A DNA stretch of 64,000 nucleotides from JAJRQY01 sp965224435 (GCA_965224435.1 OZ245048.1:1426001-1490000); one strand, 5' to 3'. Shown: positions 42,251-51,239, counted from the stretch's first letter. Notes: generated from the sequence alone by a model not told the origin. Made by a program: numbers and translations.

Positions 42251-42722
42251 TGGCGGATCAATCGCTCTGATCCACGCTGCGAACAAACCAGACCAGGTCT
42301 TGTCGGTGGTGGCTCTGGCTGCACACACCTTTGTTGAAAGTTGCTGCACTGATGCCATCGCGGCACTGAATCTGGACCCTCGTGCTCTGATCGCCGCCCT
42401 TGATCGACACCATGATGACGCGGCCGCCGTCTTTGAGGCATGGAGTGGCGGTTGGCTGCAAGCTGGCTTTCAGGATTGGGACATCCGTCCCCTGCTGGCC
42501 AAGGTGAAGTGCCCAGTTTTGATTGCGCAGGGAAACGACGACGAATTCGCCACCGAAGCCATGTATCGCATGACCTTGGATGCTCTTGCTTCAAGCACCC
42601 TGCTCGAAGGGCAACTCCTGCCCGGCGCACGCCACGGTCTGCCCCGAGAGAACCCGGACCTTGTGCTCAAGCTCATTGCTGACTTCCTGGCGGAGGTGAG
42701 TCCTACTTCTCCATCTTCTTGA
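42021..42722 (+). CDS. Alpha/beta hydrolase, N-terminus disrupted by duplication
   Basis: From about codon 18 the frame is a good alpha/beta hydrolase: MIAGQMGKTVLAYDRPGHGAST, the nucleophile elbow MGHSDGGS (Ser), acid in AQGNDDEF and His in GARHGLPRE. The first residues (STPGLGDRACPRWP) are an out-of-frame reading of the segment that in copy A reads RTWGPGVPE. Copy A, beginning at ATG 41704 (MSSGTVRIGETVLRTRTWG, VLLHDGLGS), supplies the natural start but then runs to a stop at about 41841. A complete gene of about 265 codons can be pieced from both copies. So it is either a pseudogene or an assembly fault. It overlaps the convergent permease gene by 20 bases. Confidence 0.7.
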   Translation: MMSTPGLGDRACPRWPNMIAGQMGKTVLAYDRPGHGASTPVPSGAWPADWMTEQAVVLELLLESLSIERPVLMGHSDGGSIALIHAANKPDQVLSVVALAAHTFVESCCTDAIAALNLDPRALIAALDRHHDDAAAVFEAWSGGWLQAGFQDWDIRPLLAKVKCPVLIAQGNDDEFATEAMYRMTLDALASSTLLEGQLLPGARHGLPRENPDLVLKLIADFLAEVSPTSPSS

Positions 42723-43533
42723 ACCCTCGGACAGCGAACACGCCCAACCCGGAGATGACCAGGGCCGCGGCAACCAGCCCAGGCCAGGTCAGTTCCCATG
42801 TCACCCCATCAAGGAATCCTTGGCGGGCCATACGGAGCAGATTCGTTGTGGGATTGACTCGGGCCGCTCCATGTAGCCAGCCCCTCATGACCGCCAACGG
42901 AACCTGGCCAATGGAGAGGAAAAGGGTGGCGAAAATTCCGATCTGAACCAGGCCAAGTGAGCGTTGCGTTTGCATGCGAAAGACCACACCCAAGGCCCAT
43001 AAACCGCTCATGACTGAGACCGAGGCGGCGGTGAAGGCCAGCATCAAAAGCCCGAGTACCCCAGGGAAGTCGGCGCCGAGTAGCAATCCGAGAGGCAACA
43101 CGGTCATGAGGGGAAAACTTGATCGCACAACCGACGTTCCGATTGGCCCCAGGATGAGCGAAGCACGGCTACTTGGTGCAAGTAGGAGCCGGTCATAGAA
43201 CCCAGTTTCGATGTCGCGAGCAGTAGTGAACCCTGTGCCAAGTCCGGCGAAAGCTGCCCCCTGCACGCAGGCATAAGGGACGAACCAGTTGAAGATGTTG
43301 TCGGTGGGGAAGCCGGGAATATTGGTGATGGCTGAATAGGAACCGGTGAAAGCGATCATGAAGAAGACCGGCATGAGCAGGATTGGCACGAGTGCAGAAG
43401 GAACTCGGGTGATCGCAACCAGGCTGCGGCGAACCAGGGCAAGAGCAACAGGACCGGTCCGAACGTGTCGCTCGGGCCCGAACGAGGCTTGGGGTACGTT
43501 TGTTGATCCGGTTGACGGGACAGCGGAAGTCAT
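42703..43533 (-). CDS. ABC-2 type permease, DrrB/DrrC-like (second)
   Basis: This 276-residue protein has six predicted membrane helices. It has the ABC-2 signature region (ARDIETGFYDRLLLAPSSRASLILG) and the FLSIGQVPLAVMRGWLHGAARVNPTTNLLRMARQGFL ending typical of daunorubicin-type exporters, in which the ..NP.... segment is highly conserved. It overlaps the other permease gene by four bases (ATGA). It probably pairs with that permease as a heterodimer powered by the ATPase at 44385-45326. The exported compound is unknown. Confidence 0.88.
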   Translation of the reverse strand: MTSAVPSTGSTNVPQASFGPERHVRTGPVALALVRRSLVAITRVPSALVPILLMPVFFMIAFTGSYSAITNIPGFPTDNIFNWFVPYACVQGAAFAGLGTGFTTARDIETGFYDRLLLAPSSRASLILGPIGTSVVRSSFPLMTVLPLGLLLGADFPGVLGLLMLAFTAASVSVMSGLWALGVVFRMQTQRSLGLVQIGIFATLFLSIGQVPLAVMRGWLHGAARVNPTTNLLRMARQGFLDGVTWELTWPGLVAAALVISGLGVFAVRGFKKMEK

Positions 43534-44378
43534 GAGGCGTCAGCCAGCCGGCTTCGAAGCTGGCTCAAGGCCAGGCCAATCATGATGCTGGCGAAGGCGA
43601 TGGCAACAACGAAGCCCTTCGTCGCCTCGGCCAGATCGAAGCCTTGTAGGACCTGATGACGAGAGGCGTCAATCACCAGGCTGATCGGGTTGTATCGGGC
43701 AATGGATTTGTAGGTTCCGGACATGGTTTCGACTGGGAAGAACGCACTGGACATGAACAACAGGATGAAGATGAGGGGGAAGGAGTTTCCCACGGCTTCA
43801 GCGGAGCCCGTTTTGAGGCCGACGGCGGCGCCGTAGCCACCGACCCCGATGGCCATGATGGTTGACAGCAAGACCATGACAATCATGCCCGGCAGCCCGC
43901 CATTGACCTTGGCGCCAAAGAGCGTGAACACCGCGATGTACAGGACGGTGATTCCGGCACCAAATGTTGCTGCCCCGGCTAGGCGCGATACCAGGATGGA
44001 AACCCGAGATACGGGTGATGCTAGGAGTCGGTCCATGAAGCCGTTCTCGATGTCAAGAGCGAGGTCAGTTGAGGCGGTGATTGAACCAAACAAGGTGCCT
44101 TGAAGGATGGTTCCCGCCATCAGGAATTGCAGGAAGCTATCGGCATCGGGGAAGCCCGGCAGTGAAGTTGAGCGACTGAACGCCGAGGCAGAAACAGCGG
44201 TGATCAGCAAGGGAAACGCCGCACCAACAACCCAGTTCGACGGTTGGCGGTAGAAGCCAACAATTGCTCGCTTGGCCATGGCCAGGAATGCGCTGAACCC
44301 TGCCTGGCTCGAGTCATACTCGGGGCCAGCGGCATTGTTGCTCCTGGCCGCGGGAGAGTCGATGGGGAGGTCAGTCAT
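43530..44378 (-). CDS. ABC-2 type permease, DrrB-like (first)
   Basis: The 282-residue product has six helices and the same hallmarks as its neighbour: LALDIENGFMDRLLASPVSRVSILVSRL and MSSAFFPVETMSGTYKSIARYNPISLVIDASRH. The N-terminal 45 residues are cytoplasmic and Asn/Ala-rich. It lies six bases after the ATPase gene, forming an ATPase-permease-permease operon. Confidence 0.88.
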   Translation of the reverse strand: MTDLPIDSPAARSNNAAGPEYDSSQAGFSAFLAMAKRAIVGFYRQPSNWVVGAAFPLLITAVSASAFSRSTSLPGFPDADSFLQFLMAGTILQGTLFGSITASTDLALDIENGFMDRLLASPVSRVSILVSRLAGAATFGAGITVLYIAVFTLFGAKVNGGLPGMIVMVLLSTIMAIGVGGYGAAVGLKTGSAEAVGNSFPLIFILLFMSSAFFPVETMSGTYKSIARYNPISLVIDASRHQVLQGFDLAEATKGFVVAIAFASIMIGLALSQLRSRLADAS

Positions 44379-44384
44379 GTCGAT

Positions 44385-45326
44385 CTATTCCGCTTCGCCT
44401 TCGAGACGGCGGCCTGTCGCCTCGGCGAACACATCATCGAGACTGGGAGCGTCCAATTCCATATGGAGCACACTGACGCTGGCCTCATCCAATGCTCGCA
44501 CCACGTCAGTGAGGCGGCTGGCGCCGTCGTCTAGGCCAATAGCCACGCGTCCTTCACGGGCAGGTCGTTGCTCGCCGAATCGTCCGAGCACCTCATTGGC
44601 AACGCCGAAGTGATCGGGCGAAGTGTCGATGCGCAGCGTTGGCGAACCAACGGCAGCTTTGAGTTCGGCCGGGGTGCCTTCTCGAACAATGAGGCCACCA
44701 TCGATGATGCCGACCCGGTGGGCAAGCTCGTCTGCTTCTTCCAGGTATTGGGTGGTGAGGAAGACGGTTGTTCCTTCGGCATTGAGGCGGCGGACTTCTT
44801 CCCACAGGTTAAGGCGACTGCTGGGGTCAAGACCTGTGGTTGGCTCATCCAGGAAGAGGACCTCTGGTTGGTGCAGCAACGACATGGCCAGATCGAGACG
44901 GCGGCGCATGCCTCCGGAATAGGTTTGTACACGGCGATCACCCGCATCGGTCAGACCGACTCGTTCCAGCAGTTCACGGCCTCGCTGCTTGCCTTCCACG
45001 CGAGCAAGGCCATGCAGGGTGGCTTGCAGGTGGAGCAGCTCATTGCCCGTCATCAGCGGATCGATGGCGGCATCTTGAAGGGCAACCCCGATGCGACGGC
45101 GAACCTCTCCGGCCTCGGTTGCGACATCGAAACCGGCGACTGTTGCTCTGCCAGATGATGGTTTCAACAGGGTCGTCAGCATGCGAACCATGGTCGACTT
45201 GCCCGCACCGTTTGGGCCAAGGAAACCATAGATCTCACCTTGTGAGACCGAAAGATCAACCCCGCAAACAGCTTCGATATCGCCGAAGCTTCGACGAAGT
45301 CCGTGGGCCTCGATTGGTGATTTCAT
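44385..45326 (-). CDS. ABC exporter ATP-binding protein, DrrA-like
   Basis: The 313-residue protein has Walker A FLGPNGAGKST, the signature YSGGMRRRLDLAMSLLH, Walker B VLFLDEPTTGLDP and a Q/H-switch variant FLTTQYLEEADELA (Gln in place of the usual switch His, as in DrrA). A C-terminal domain of about 85 residues follows, of the type found in drug-exporter ATPases. It heads the operon with two ABC-2 permeases. Family members export drugs, lipids or lipid-linked sugars. Confidence 0.92.
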   Translation of the reverse strand: MKSPIEAHGLRRSFGDIEAVCGVDLSVSQGEIYGFLGPNGAGKSTMVRMLTTLLKPSSGRATVAGFDVATEAGEVRRRIGVALQDAAIDPLMTGNELLHLQATLHGLARVEGKQRGRELLERVGLTDAGDRRVQTYSGGMRRRLDLAMSLLHQPEVLFLDEPTTGLDPSSRLNLWEEVRRLNAEGTTVFLTTQYLEEADELAHRVGIIDGGLIVREGTPAELKAAVGSPTLRIDTSPDHFGVANEVLGRFGEQRPAREGRVAIGLDDGASRLTDVVRALDEASVSVLHMELDAPSLDDVFAEATGRRLEGEAE

Positions 45327-45417
45327 CGGCCTGGTCTACCAGCGGTTCAGCCGTTCACCAAAGGGATCGAAGAATTCGGGTTCAGATGTGAGCTAGGGAG
45401 CTACGAGGCCCCATGCG

Positions 45418-47256
45418 CTATTCCTTGCCGACGCTGACCAGGCGGTCAAGCTGATGGGCGACCGCTCCAAGCTCGGTCGAGGCCGAAGCGACTCGGACGG
45501 AGGTGTCAGAGGTCTTTCGGGTGGCCTCGGCCACATTGCCAATGGCGTCGGCGATGCTGGTGGTGCTCTGGGAGGCTTCGGCCATGCTGCGAACAACCTC
45601 GCTGGTTGTTGCTGATTGTTCTTCGACCGCCGATGCAATGGTGATCTGTAATTCGGCGATGCGATCGATGACTTCGGTGATGCCGCCAATGGCGGAGACT
45701 GCGGTCTCGGAATCTCCCTGGATCTGAGCGATCTTGGCGGAGATGTCTTCGGTAGCGGTCGAAGTCTGCTTGGCCAGTTCCTTGACCTCGTTGGCCACGA
45801 CGGCGAATCCCTTGCCGGCTTCTCCAGCACGGGCGGCTTCGATGGTGGCGTTGAGGGCAAGCAGGTTGGTTTGTTCGGCGATGGAGGAGATGACCTCGAC
45901 GACTTCGCCGATCTCGACGCTGGATGCACCAAGTTTCTCGATCTGGTCGTTGGTGCTGCTGGCGGTGACGACAGCCTCGCGTGCCACCTCGGTGGCGTGA
46001 GCGGCTGAGTCGGCAATTTCGCGGACTGCCTCAGACATTTGCTCCATGGCGATGGTGACGGAGTCAACCCCGTGGGCCAGGTCTCCAGCTTCTCGGGCCA
46101 AGGATTCTGCCTCCGCGGAAGCGCCAGCAGATATTGATGCCATGTCGTAGCTGAGCTTGCCCAGCACATTGGAGGAGGTATAGACCGACTCGACTGAGGG
46201 TTCCATCTGGTTGGCCACCCGGCCAGACACGAAGCGGGCGAATCCAGCAATGAGCAGGGAGGTCAGTACGGTTGCGAGCAGGATCTGGTTGCGTAGGTTC
46301 CCTACGGCGGCGTAGGCCTCGGCCTTGTCTTCTTGAATCAGCATCCACCAGCCGTAGGCCTCGAAATTGTAGGCGCCAGCTGAGTGGGAGAAGGCAGTGA
46401 CATTGTCGCCTTCATCGTTGTAGCCCTCTTCGCCATCGTGATGTACTGCGTGCTCGCCCGTGAACATGTTGGTGGTCAGGATCTCACTGCGGTCTGCGGA
46501 GTAGAGAACGAGTCCGTTGTGGTCCAGAAGATGCAGGGTGGTGCTATCAGCGCCGACGTCGTGCAGGGTGTCCTTGGCTTCCACGACGATGTCGCTGAGA
46601 ATTCGATCGAAACTGGCCAGGTTGAGCCAAACCCGCTGGGCTTGACCGTTGCTGCCAAACACGGGCGCAGAGAAGGGGAGGACAAGGCCGTCTCCGCCAA
46701 CCTTGTTGGAAATGTCGTTGCGTTCCAGGTCGGAGTAGAAGCTTTCAGCTTCACCAATGGTTCCATCGGCGACTGCTTCGAACCAGTCCTGGCCACGAAC
46801 TGTGGTTCCGACAAGGTCGTTGAGAGCGCTGGTTTCAGTGCCAGCGAAGTCGACCGTGGTGACGGCGACAATCTCGCCCGAATCGATGTCGGCCAGTATC
46901 ATGGCGTCATAGATGCCATAGGTGACCATGTAGAAGTTCATGGCGTCGGTGGCTTCGGCGACCGAGCCGGTAGCACTGGGGTTGAAGGCAAAAGCCTGCA
47001 CGTCGCCGTAGCGCTCGAACAGGTTTCGGTCGATCTTGTGGTTGGTGTCGATGGCGGCAGCTTCCAACCGTTGCCCGGAGGCTTCGGCCAGTGAAGCCTT
47101 GCTGAGCTGGTAGGCGATGAGACCTAGGGCCAGCATGGGAACTAGACCGGCGAGGAGAAGGGCGCGAGTCAGAGTCGTGCCGATCTTCTTCTGGCTGGAA
47201 TAGGCAGATTTTGGAGTCTTGGCGAAACGCATGAACGGAGTCTCGGTTCGGTTCAA
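45418..47256 (-). CDS. Methyl-accepting chemotaxis protein with outside Cache-type sensor
   Basis: The 612-residue receptor has a membrane helix near 30-50 (ALLLAGLVPMLALGLIAYQL) and an outside sensor of about 260 residues in the dCache pattern (GIYDAMILADIDSGEIVAVT, GQDWFEAVADG, APVFGSNGQAQRVWLNLASF). A second helix lies near 325-345. The long cytoplasmic signalling coil has the hairpin core NLLALNATIEAARAGEAGKGFAVVANEVKELA. It implies a CheA/CheW system and motility elsewhere in the genome. A start at 47232 (MRFAKTPKS) is also possible. Just upstream are the 21-base repeats at 47281. Confidence 0.92.
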   Translation of the reverse strand: MNRTETPFMRFAKTPKSAYSSQKKIGTTLTRALLLAGLVPMLALGLIAYQLSKASLAEASGQRLEAAAIDTNHKIDRNLFERYGDVQAFAFNPSATGSVAEATDAMNFYMVTYGIYDAMILADIDSGEIVAVTTVDFAGTETSALNDLVGTTVRGQDWFEAVADGTIGEAESFYSDLERNDISNKVGGDGLVLPFSAPVFGSNGQAQRVWLNLASFDRILSDIVVEAKDTLHDVGADSTTLHLLDHNGLVLYSADRSEILTTNMFTGEHAVHHDGEEGYNDEGDNVTAFSHSAGAYNFEAYGWWMLIQEDKAEAYAAVGNLRNQILLATVLTSLLIAGFARFVSGRVANQMEPSVESVYTSSNVLGKLSYDMASISAGASAEAESLAREAGDLAHGVDSVTIAMEQMSEAVREIADSAAHATEVAREAVVTASSTNDQIEKLGASSVEIGEVVEVISSIAEQTNLLALNATIEAARAGEAGKGFAVVANEVKELAKQTSTATEDISAKIAQIQGDSETAVSAIGGITEVIDRIAELQITIASAVEEQSATTSEVVRSMAEASQSTTSIADAIGNVAEATRKTSDTSVRVASASTELGAVAHQLDRLVSVGKE

Positions 47257-47280
47257 GGTTTAATAAGGGTTGGCACAGAC

Positions 47281-47329
47281 TTGCTCTGCGATGGATCTGT
47301 CTTGCTCTGCGATGGATCTGTCTTGCTCA
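47281..47329. repeat. 21-base tandem repeat between divergent genes
   Basis: The unit TTGCTCTGCGATGGATCTGTC occurs exactly at 47281-47301 and 47302-47322, followed by TTGCTC of a third. It lies in the gap between the divergent chemoreceptor and rhomboid-like genes, inside what could be their promoters. Confidence 0.85.
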
Positions 47330-47376
47330 GTCGGAGAAGACTGGAGAAGGTCAAAGCCTCACGACAACCTCGGCCA

Positions 47377-48297
47377 ATGCTGTCTAGGCTTGCCAACATG
47401 TTCAGTGACTCTTCGCGCCGCTTCAATTTCGGTGGTAATTCCGAACCATGGTTTCGGATAGGCACCCTGGACGTCGGTTCGGCTGGCGTCTTGAGCTTTG
47501 TTGTCTTGTTTGGTTTCCTCCTTTCTGCCTTTGAGGGCCCGAATAATCCGGTAACCGACCACCTCTATTTCGGAAGTAGCGAGGTCTTTGGGGGTGAGAT
47601 TTGGCGCATCGTCACCTGGATGATCCCCAACGCGATCGACATCTGGCCGCTCTTGTCCATCGCCATGATCTTCTACATTGGTTCAATGATCGAGGGAACC
47701 CTCGGCCGCGAGGGGATGGTCAAGTACCTGGCGGTGCTCATTCTGATTCCGGTCTTCAGTGGACTGATTGTTCATGTGCTGGGATGGCCGTTTGCCTTCG
47801 CCGGCGGCCGATACATAGCGTCGGCCTTGATTTACACCCTTGTGGTGTTCATGCCCAGTGTTCGTTCCTTCTTCGGAGTCCCGCTATGGATCCTTGTGGC
47901 GGTTTTCTTCGTCGTCGAAGCTCTTCAATACATCAAGATTGGCTATATGGGAGGACTGATCTTCCATTTTCTTCAGCTTGGCTTCGTCTTCCTTGCTGCC
48001 AAGGCCTTCGGCTTGGCCAACGAGATTTCGTGGATTCCTGATCTGCGCACGGTGATGTCCGGCGGATCTGGTCAATCGGGAGGCTCCCCAGCTCCCCGGG
48101 TGAGTGGCAAGAAACGTCGCGGGAGACGTTCAAAGCAAGATGCTCCTCGTCCAATGGTGGCCGTCGACTCCAGTTTCGAAGAGATGGGGATTGATGAGAT
48201 CCTCGATCAGATCTCGGCCTTTGGCATGGACAGCCTCAACTCGTCCCAGCGTAAGAAGCTTGACGCCTACTCCAAGGGTCGCAAGAAAGACTCTTAG
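47377..48297 (+). CDS. Rhomboid-like membrane protein with DUF6576-type tail, catalytic dyad apparently lost
   Basis: The product (306 residues) has six predicted helices with rhomboid spacing (GEIWRIVTWMIPN, then IFYIGSMIEGTLGREGMVKYLAV). The region matching the GxSG serine loop reads YIASALIY, and the helix that should carry the catalytic His reads GYMGGLIFHF, with Tyr at its expected place. It is therefore probably an inactive rhomboid. The C-terminal 80 residues hold a basic stretch (GKKRRGRRSK) and a short helical motif (EMGIDEILDQISAFGMDSLN) seen at the end of many bacterial rhomboids. Start at 47377 or 47398 is uncertain. Confidence 0.72.
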   Translation: MLSRLANMFSDSSRRFNFGGNSEPWFRIGTLDVGSAGVLSFVVLFGFLLSAFEGPNNPVTDHLYFGSSEVFGGEIWRIVTWMIPNAIDIWPLLSIAMIFYIGSMIEGTLGREGMVKYLAVLILIPVFSGLIVHVLGWPFAFAGGRYIASALIYTLVVFMPSVRSFFGVPLWILVAVFFVVEALQYIKIGYMGGLIFHFLQLGFVFLAAKAFGLANEISWIPDLRTVMSGGSGQSGGSPAPRVSGKKRRGRRSKQDAPRPMVAVDSSFEEMGIDEILDQISAFGMDSLNSSQRKKLDAYSKGRKKDS

Positions 48298-49103
48298 TCC
48301 GGATTGCCAGCGATGTTGTGAGGCCAAAGCACTGGGAACAAGTCATGGTCCATCGTGGCTCCAATTTCCAACTCTTCTTCGAGTCCAGGAAATGGAGGCG
48401 AGGTGAGCCAGGGCCTTGGGGCATGGACCATGTCATCACCCAAGTACCGGATCGACAGAACTCGGCGCCTGTTTGGGCCCTCGGCGCCACCAGCACCGTG
48501 GACCGTCAACATGTCGAAGAACACGGCATCACCGGGTTCTAGCTCCCACCCGATGACTGGCCAGCGGTCAGGGTCGGCGGCAAAGTCCGGCATTTCGGCC
48601 AGGGTTCCTTCCGGAAACCAGGCGGCATGGCCGTCCAGGAAGGTCCTCGGCATGAACCAGGGCCCGCGATGAGTGCCAGCAATGAATTCCAGAGTGGATG
48701 AGCGGGGGACCGGGTCGACGGGCAGCCACATTGACGTGTTTTGGAAACCATCGACGTTGTAGTAGGGCTGGTCTTGGTGCCAGGGCGTTCGTTGCTTAGT
48801 TCCGGGTTCCTTGACCAGGACATGGTCGTGATAGAGCCGGATGGTGGATGAGTCGGTTAGCTTGGCCGCAAGTTCTGAGGCAGGAGACTGGCGAATGAAT
48901 TGTTCCAGTTCTGGGATTCGCTGCCATGAACAGAAGTCTTCGACGAAGGCTCCGTCGGTTTGGCTACTTGCTCGTTTGGCCAAGGGTGAGAGATCACGGA
49001 GGTTCGACTCGACCGCTTCGGTGGCCAGTTCAATGTCGGTAGCGGAGAAGAGCTGGCGAATGCAGACTGCCCCGTCACGTTCGTAGTCTCCATCGATGAA
49101 CAT
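48294..49103 (-). CDS. Phytanoyl-CoA dioxygenase (PhyH) family protein
   Basis: The 269-residue protein has the PhyH fold with the iron ligands in TPWHQDQPY (His-x-Asp) and MLTVHGAGG (His), followed by the 2-oxoglutarate Arg in GPNRRRVLSIRY. Also typical are DHVLVKEPGTKQ and STLEFIAGTHRG. Such enzymes hydroxylate acyl-CoAs or small secondary metabolites. ATG at 49103 (MFIDGDYERDG) is the usual family start; the frame upstream to 49400 lies over the divergent gene and is not coding. It overlaps the rhomboid-like gene by four bases at its end. Confidence 0.9.
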   Translation of the reverse strand: MFIDGDYERDGAVCIRQLFSATDIELATEAVESNLRDLSPLAKRASSQTDGAFVEDFCSWQRIPELEQFIRQSPASELAAKLTDSSTIRLYHDHVLVKEPGTKQRTPWHQDQPYYNVDGFQNTSMWLPVDPVPRSSTLEFIAGTHRGPWFMPRTFLDGHAAWFPEGTLAEMPDFAADPDRWPVIGWELEPGDAVFFDMLTVHGAGGAEGPNRRRVLSIRYLGDDMVHAPRPWLTSPPFPGLEEELEIGATMDHDLFPVLWPHNIAGNPD

Positions 49104-49194
49104 GGGCGCAGGATAGATGAACACTGATCGATGATCAGAATCGGATGGGTGACCTGAATCGACGGCGCCACCGTTCTTGGTAGACAATGGTCCG

Positions 49195-50289
49195 ATGCCA
49201 GACTCCCCGGCCCCAGCCTCGTTACATGACTCAGGCCCCTCGCTTGTTCCAGCCTCGTCACATGACCCGAACCTTGCACCTGAATCTGCCAAGCGTGCCC
49301 TGCGGCTCAGTGTGCTTGACCAGTCGCCAATCCCTTCGGGGTCGACAGCTGCTGAAGCGCTGAGCAACTCGATCGACTTGGCCAAGAAAACTGAGGTCAT
49401 GGGCTATCACCGATATTGGGTAGCCGAGCACCACAACTCGACAGGCTTGGCCGGTGCGGCGCCCGAGATCCTGATCGGACAAATCGCAGCATCAACCTCG
49501 TCAATCCGGGTGGGGTCGGGTGGGGTGATGCTGTCGCACTACTCCGCTTACAAGGTTGCGGAGACCTTCAAGACGCTGGCCACCCTGCATCCGGGGCGGA
49601 TTGATCTGGGTGTTGGCAGAGCGCCAGGGTCTGATCAGGTCACGATGTACGCCCTGGCTCCGGGAGGAACGCCGCAACCCGTCGACTCCTATCCCAATGC
49701 ACTTCGTGACTTGGACGGCTGGCTTCATGACGAGCTTTCCTCCGACAGCTCGTTCGCCGGCCAGGTGCATGTGCTTCCCGCGTCCGATTGTGAACCGCCC
49801 GAGCTATGGGTACTGGCGTCCAGTGCCGGAAGTGCCAGTTTCGCCGCCCACTTTGGGCTTCCCTTGTCTTTCGCCGACTTCATTGCTGTTGGTGACGGTC
49901 CAGCGATTTGTGCGGCTTACCGAAACCAATATCAGCCTTCGGCCCGTCACCCCGAACCGCGGGTCAGTGTTGGGGTCGGAGCTATCTGTGCGCCGAGCGA
50001 TGATGAGGCCGAGCGGCTGGCCAGCAGTGTTCGCATGTGGCGACAACTCGGACTGCGGGGCCCCATCCCGTCTCTGGATGAAGTTGACGCTTCCCCGGTC
50101 AACCCTCTGGCGGTGCAACCGGGCAGGAAGCCAATGATCGTCGGTGGGCCACAGAAGGTGAAGCAGCAGTTGGAGGAGCTAGCTCGGAGCTATGAGGCCG
50201 AGGAGTTGGTCATCGTCTCCATAGTCTGGGACCACCAAGCCAGGGTGCAGAGTTACCGGCTGATTGCTGATGCTTTCCGAGGTTCGTAG
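49195..50289 (+). CDS. LLM-class (luciferase-like) flavin-dependent oxidoreductase
   Basis: This protein of about 364 residues has the single-component LLM monooxygenase pattern: LSVLDQSPIPSG at the first strand, MGYHRYWVAEHHN, VGSGGVMLSHYSAYKVAE, and RIDLGVGRAPGSD. It has two FMN-binding C-terminal strands. An N-terminal extension of about 35 residues contains a 36-base imperfect duplication (starting 49213 and 49249). ATG 49195 is used; the conserved part starts near RALRLSVLDQ, so a later start is possible. Substrate is unknown. Confidence 0.88.
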   Translation: MPDSPAPASLHDSGPSLVPASSHDPNLAPESAKRALRLSVLDQSPIPSGSTAAEALSNSIDLAKKTEVMGYHRYWVAEHHNSTGLAGAAPEILIGQIAASTSSIRVGSGGVMLSHYSAYKVAETFKTLATLHPGRIDLGVGRAPGSDQVTMYALAPGGTPQPVDSYPNALRDLDGWLHDELSSDSSFAGQVHVLPASDCEPPELWVLASSAGSASFAAHFGLPLSFADFIAVGDGPAICAAYRNQYQPSARHPEPRVSVGVGAICAPSDDEAERLASSVRMWRQLGLRGPIPSLDEVDASPVNPLAVQPGRKPMIVGGPQKVKQQLEELARSYEAEELVIVSIVWDHQARVQSYRLIADAFRGS

Positions 50290-50388
50290 TTGGCGCATCG
50301 CTGGCATATAGAGCATGGCGGTCGGTAAGCAGTTCGTGTGTGGGTCCAGCATTTTTGGACCGACGCGGCCGGGACTATGGTCTCGGCC

Positions 50389-51168
50389 ATGACTGAGAAT
50401 CCCACGAACAATTCGCCAGCTACCGGCACGACCTCCGAGTTTGAGGGCAAGGTAGCCCTGGTCACCGGATCGACCAGTGGTATCGGTGAGCAAACGGCCC
50501 GACGTCTTGCCGAGCTTGGCTGCAAGGTCGTGGTCAACTCATCGTCTTCGGTTGAAGCGGGTAAGGCCTTGTCGACTGAACTGCCAACTGATTCGATCTA
50601 TGTGCAGGCCGATATCTCTGACCAGGCACAGGGCCAAGCGATGTTGGATGCCACGATGGAGGAGTTTGGGCAGCTGGACTTCCTCATCAATAATGCTGGC
50701 TGGACCTCCCTGGTCGCCCACCACAATCTCGATGGCCTGACCGATGAGATCTTCCGCAAAACCTTTGAGGTCAATGTGTTCGGAACTTGGTGGCTGACCA
50801 AGGCAGCCATTCCCTTGCTCGCTAAGTCCGACAATCCCAATGTGGTGACCATCACCTCCATCGCCGGAGTCCGGCCCGTTGGAAGCTCGATGGCCTATTC
50901 GATGGCTAAAGCCACCCTCAACCAGATGACGGCGTTACTGGCCAAGTCTTATGGTCCAATCCGATTCAATGCGGTTGCCCCTGGCTTGGTGGCCACCCCG
51001 TGGACTGAATCGTGGGATGACCAGCATGCCGCGGTTGCCGCCATGGCTCCGGTTCCGCGTTCGGCAACAGCAGATGACTGCGCCGAAGCCGTCTTAGCTT
51101 TCCTACGCAATGGCTATATCAGCGGACAAGCCCTTGTTGTTGACGGAGGACTCACCCAGCTGATGTAA
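50389..51168 (+). CDS. Short-chain dehydrogenase/reductase
   Basis: The 259-residue protein is a classical SDR: TGSTSGIGEQTARR, NNAG, the catalytic Ser in VTITSIAG, Tyr-x3-Lys in YSMAKAT, and the FabG-like ending SGQALVVDGGLTQLM. The first 15 residues are Asn/Thr-rich and precede the fold. Dinucleotide preference and substrate are not evident; NSSSS after strand 2 favours NADP. It follows the LLM gene by about 100 bases on the same strand. Confidence 0.88.
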   Translation: MTENPTNNSPATGTTSEFEGKVALVTGSTSGIGEQTARRLAELGCKVVVNSSSSVEAGKALSTELPTDSIYVQADISDQAQGQAMLDATMEEFGQLDFLINNAGWTSLVAHHNLDGLTDEIFRKTFEVNVFGTWWLTKAAIPLLAKSDNPNVVTITSIAGVRPVGSSMAYSMAKATLNQMTALLAKSYGPIRFNAVAPGLVATPWTESWDDQHAAVAAMAPVPRSATADDCAEAVLAFLRNGYISGQALVVDGGLTQLM

Positions 51169-51176
51169 GCGATCGC

Positions 51177-51239
51177 TCAGCCTTCTGGGTCGTGCACTCA
51201 GCTTTCTGGGTCGTGCACTCAGCTTTCTGGGTCGTGCAC
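51177..51239. repeat. 21-base tandem repeat, three copies, at the 3' end of the YchJ-type gene
   Basis: The unit TCAGCTTTCTGGGTCGTGCAC occurs at 51177-51197 (one mismatch), 51198-51218 and 51219-51239. The third copy is the last seven codons, including the stop, of the minus-strand gene ending at 51219. The other two are extra copies beyond its stop. Confidence 0.9.

Noticed and set aside
48294..49400. A 368-residue reading of the PhyH gene
   Set aside because: The upstream 99 codons lie antisense to the LLM oxidoreductase start and repeat-rich linker; the family begins at MFIDG (49103).
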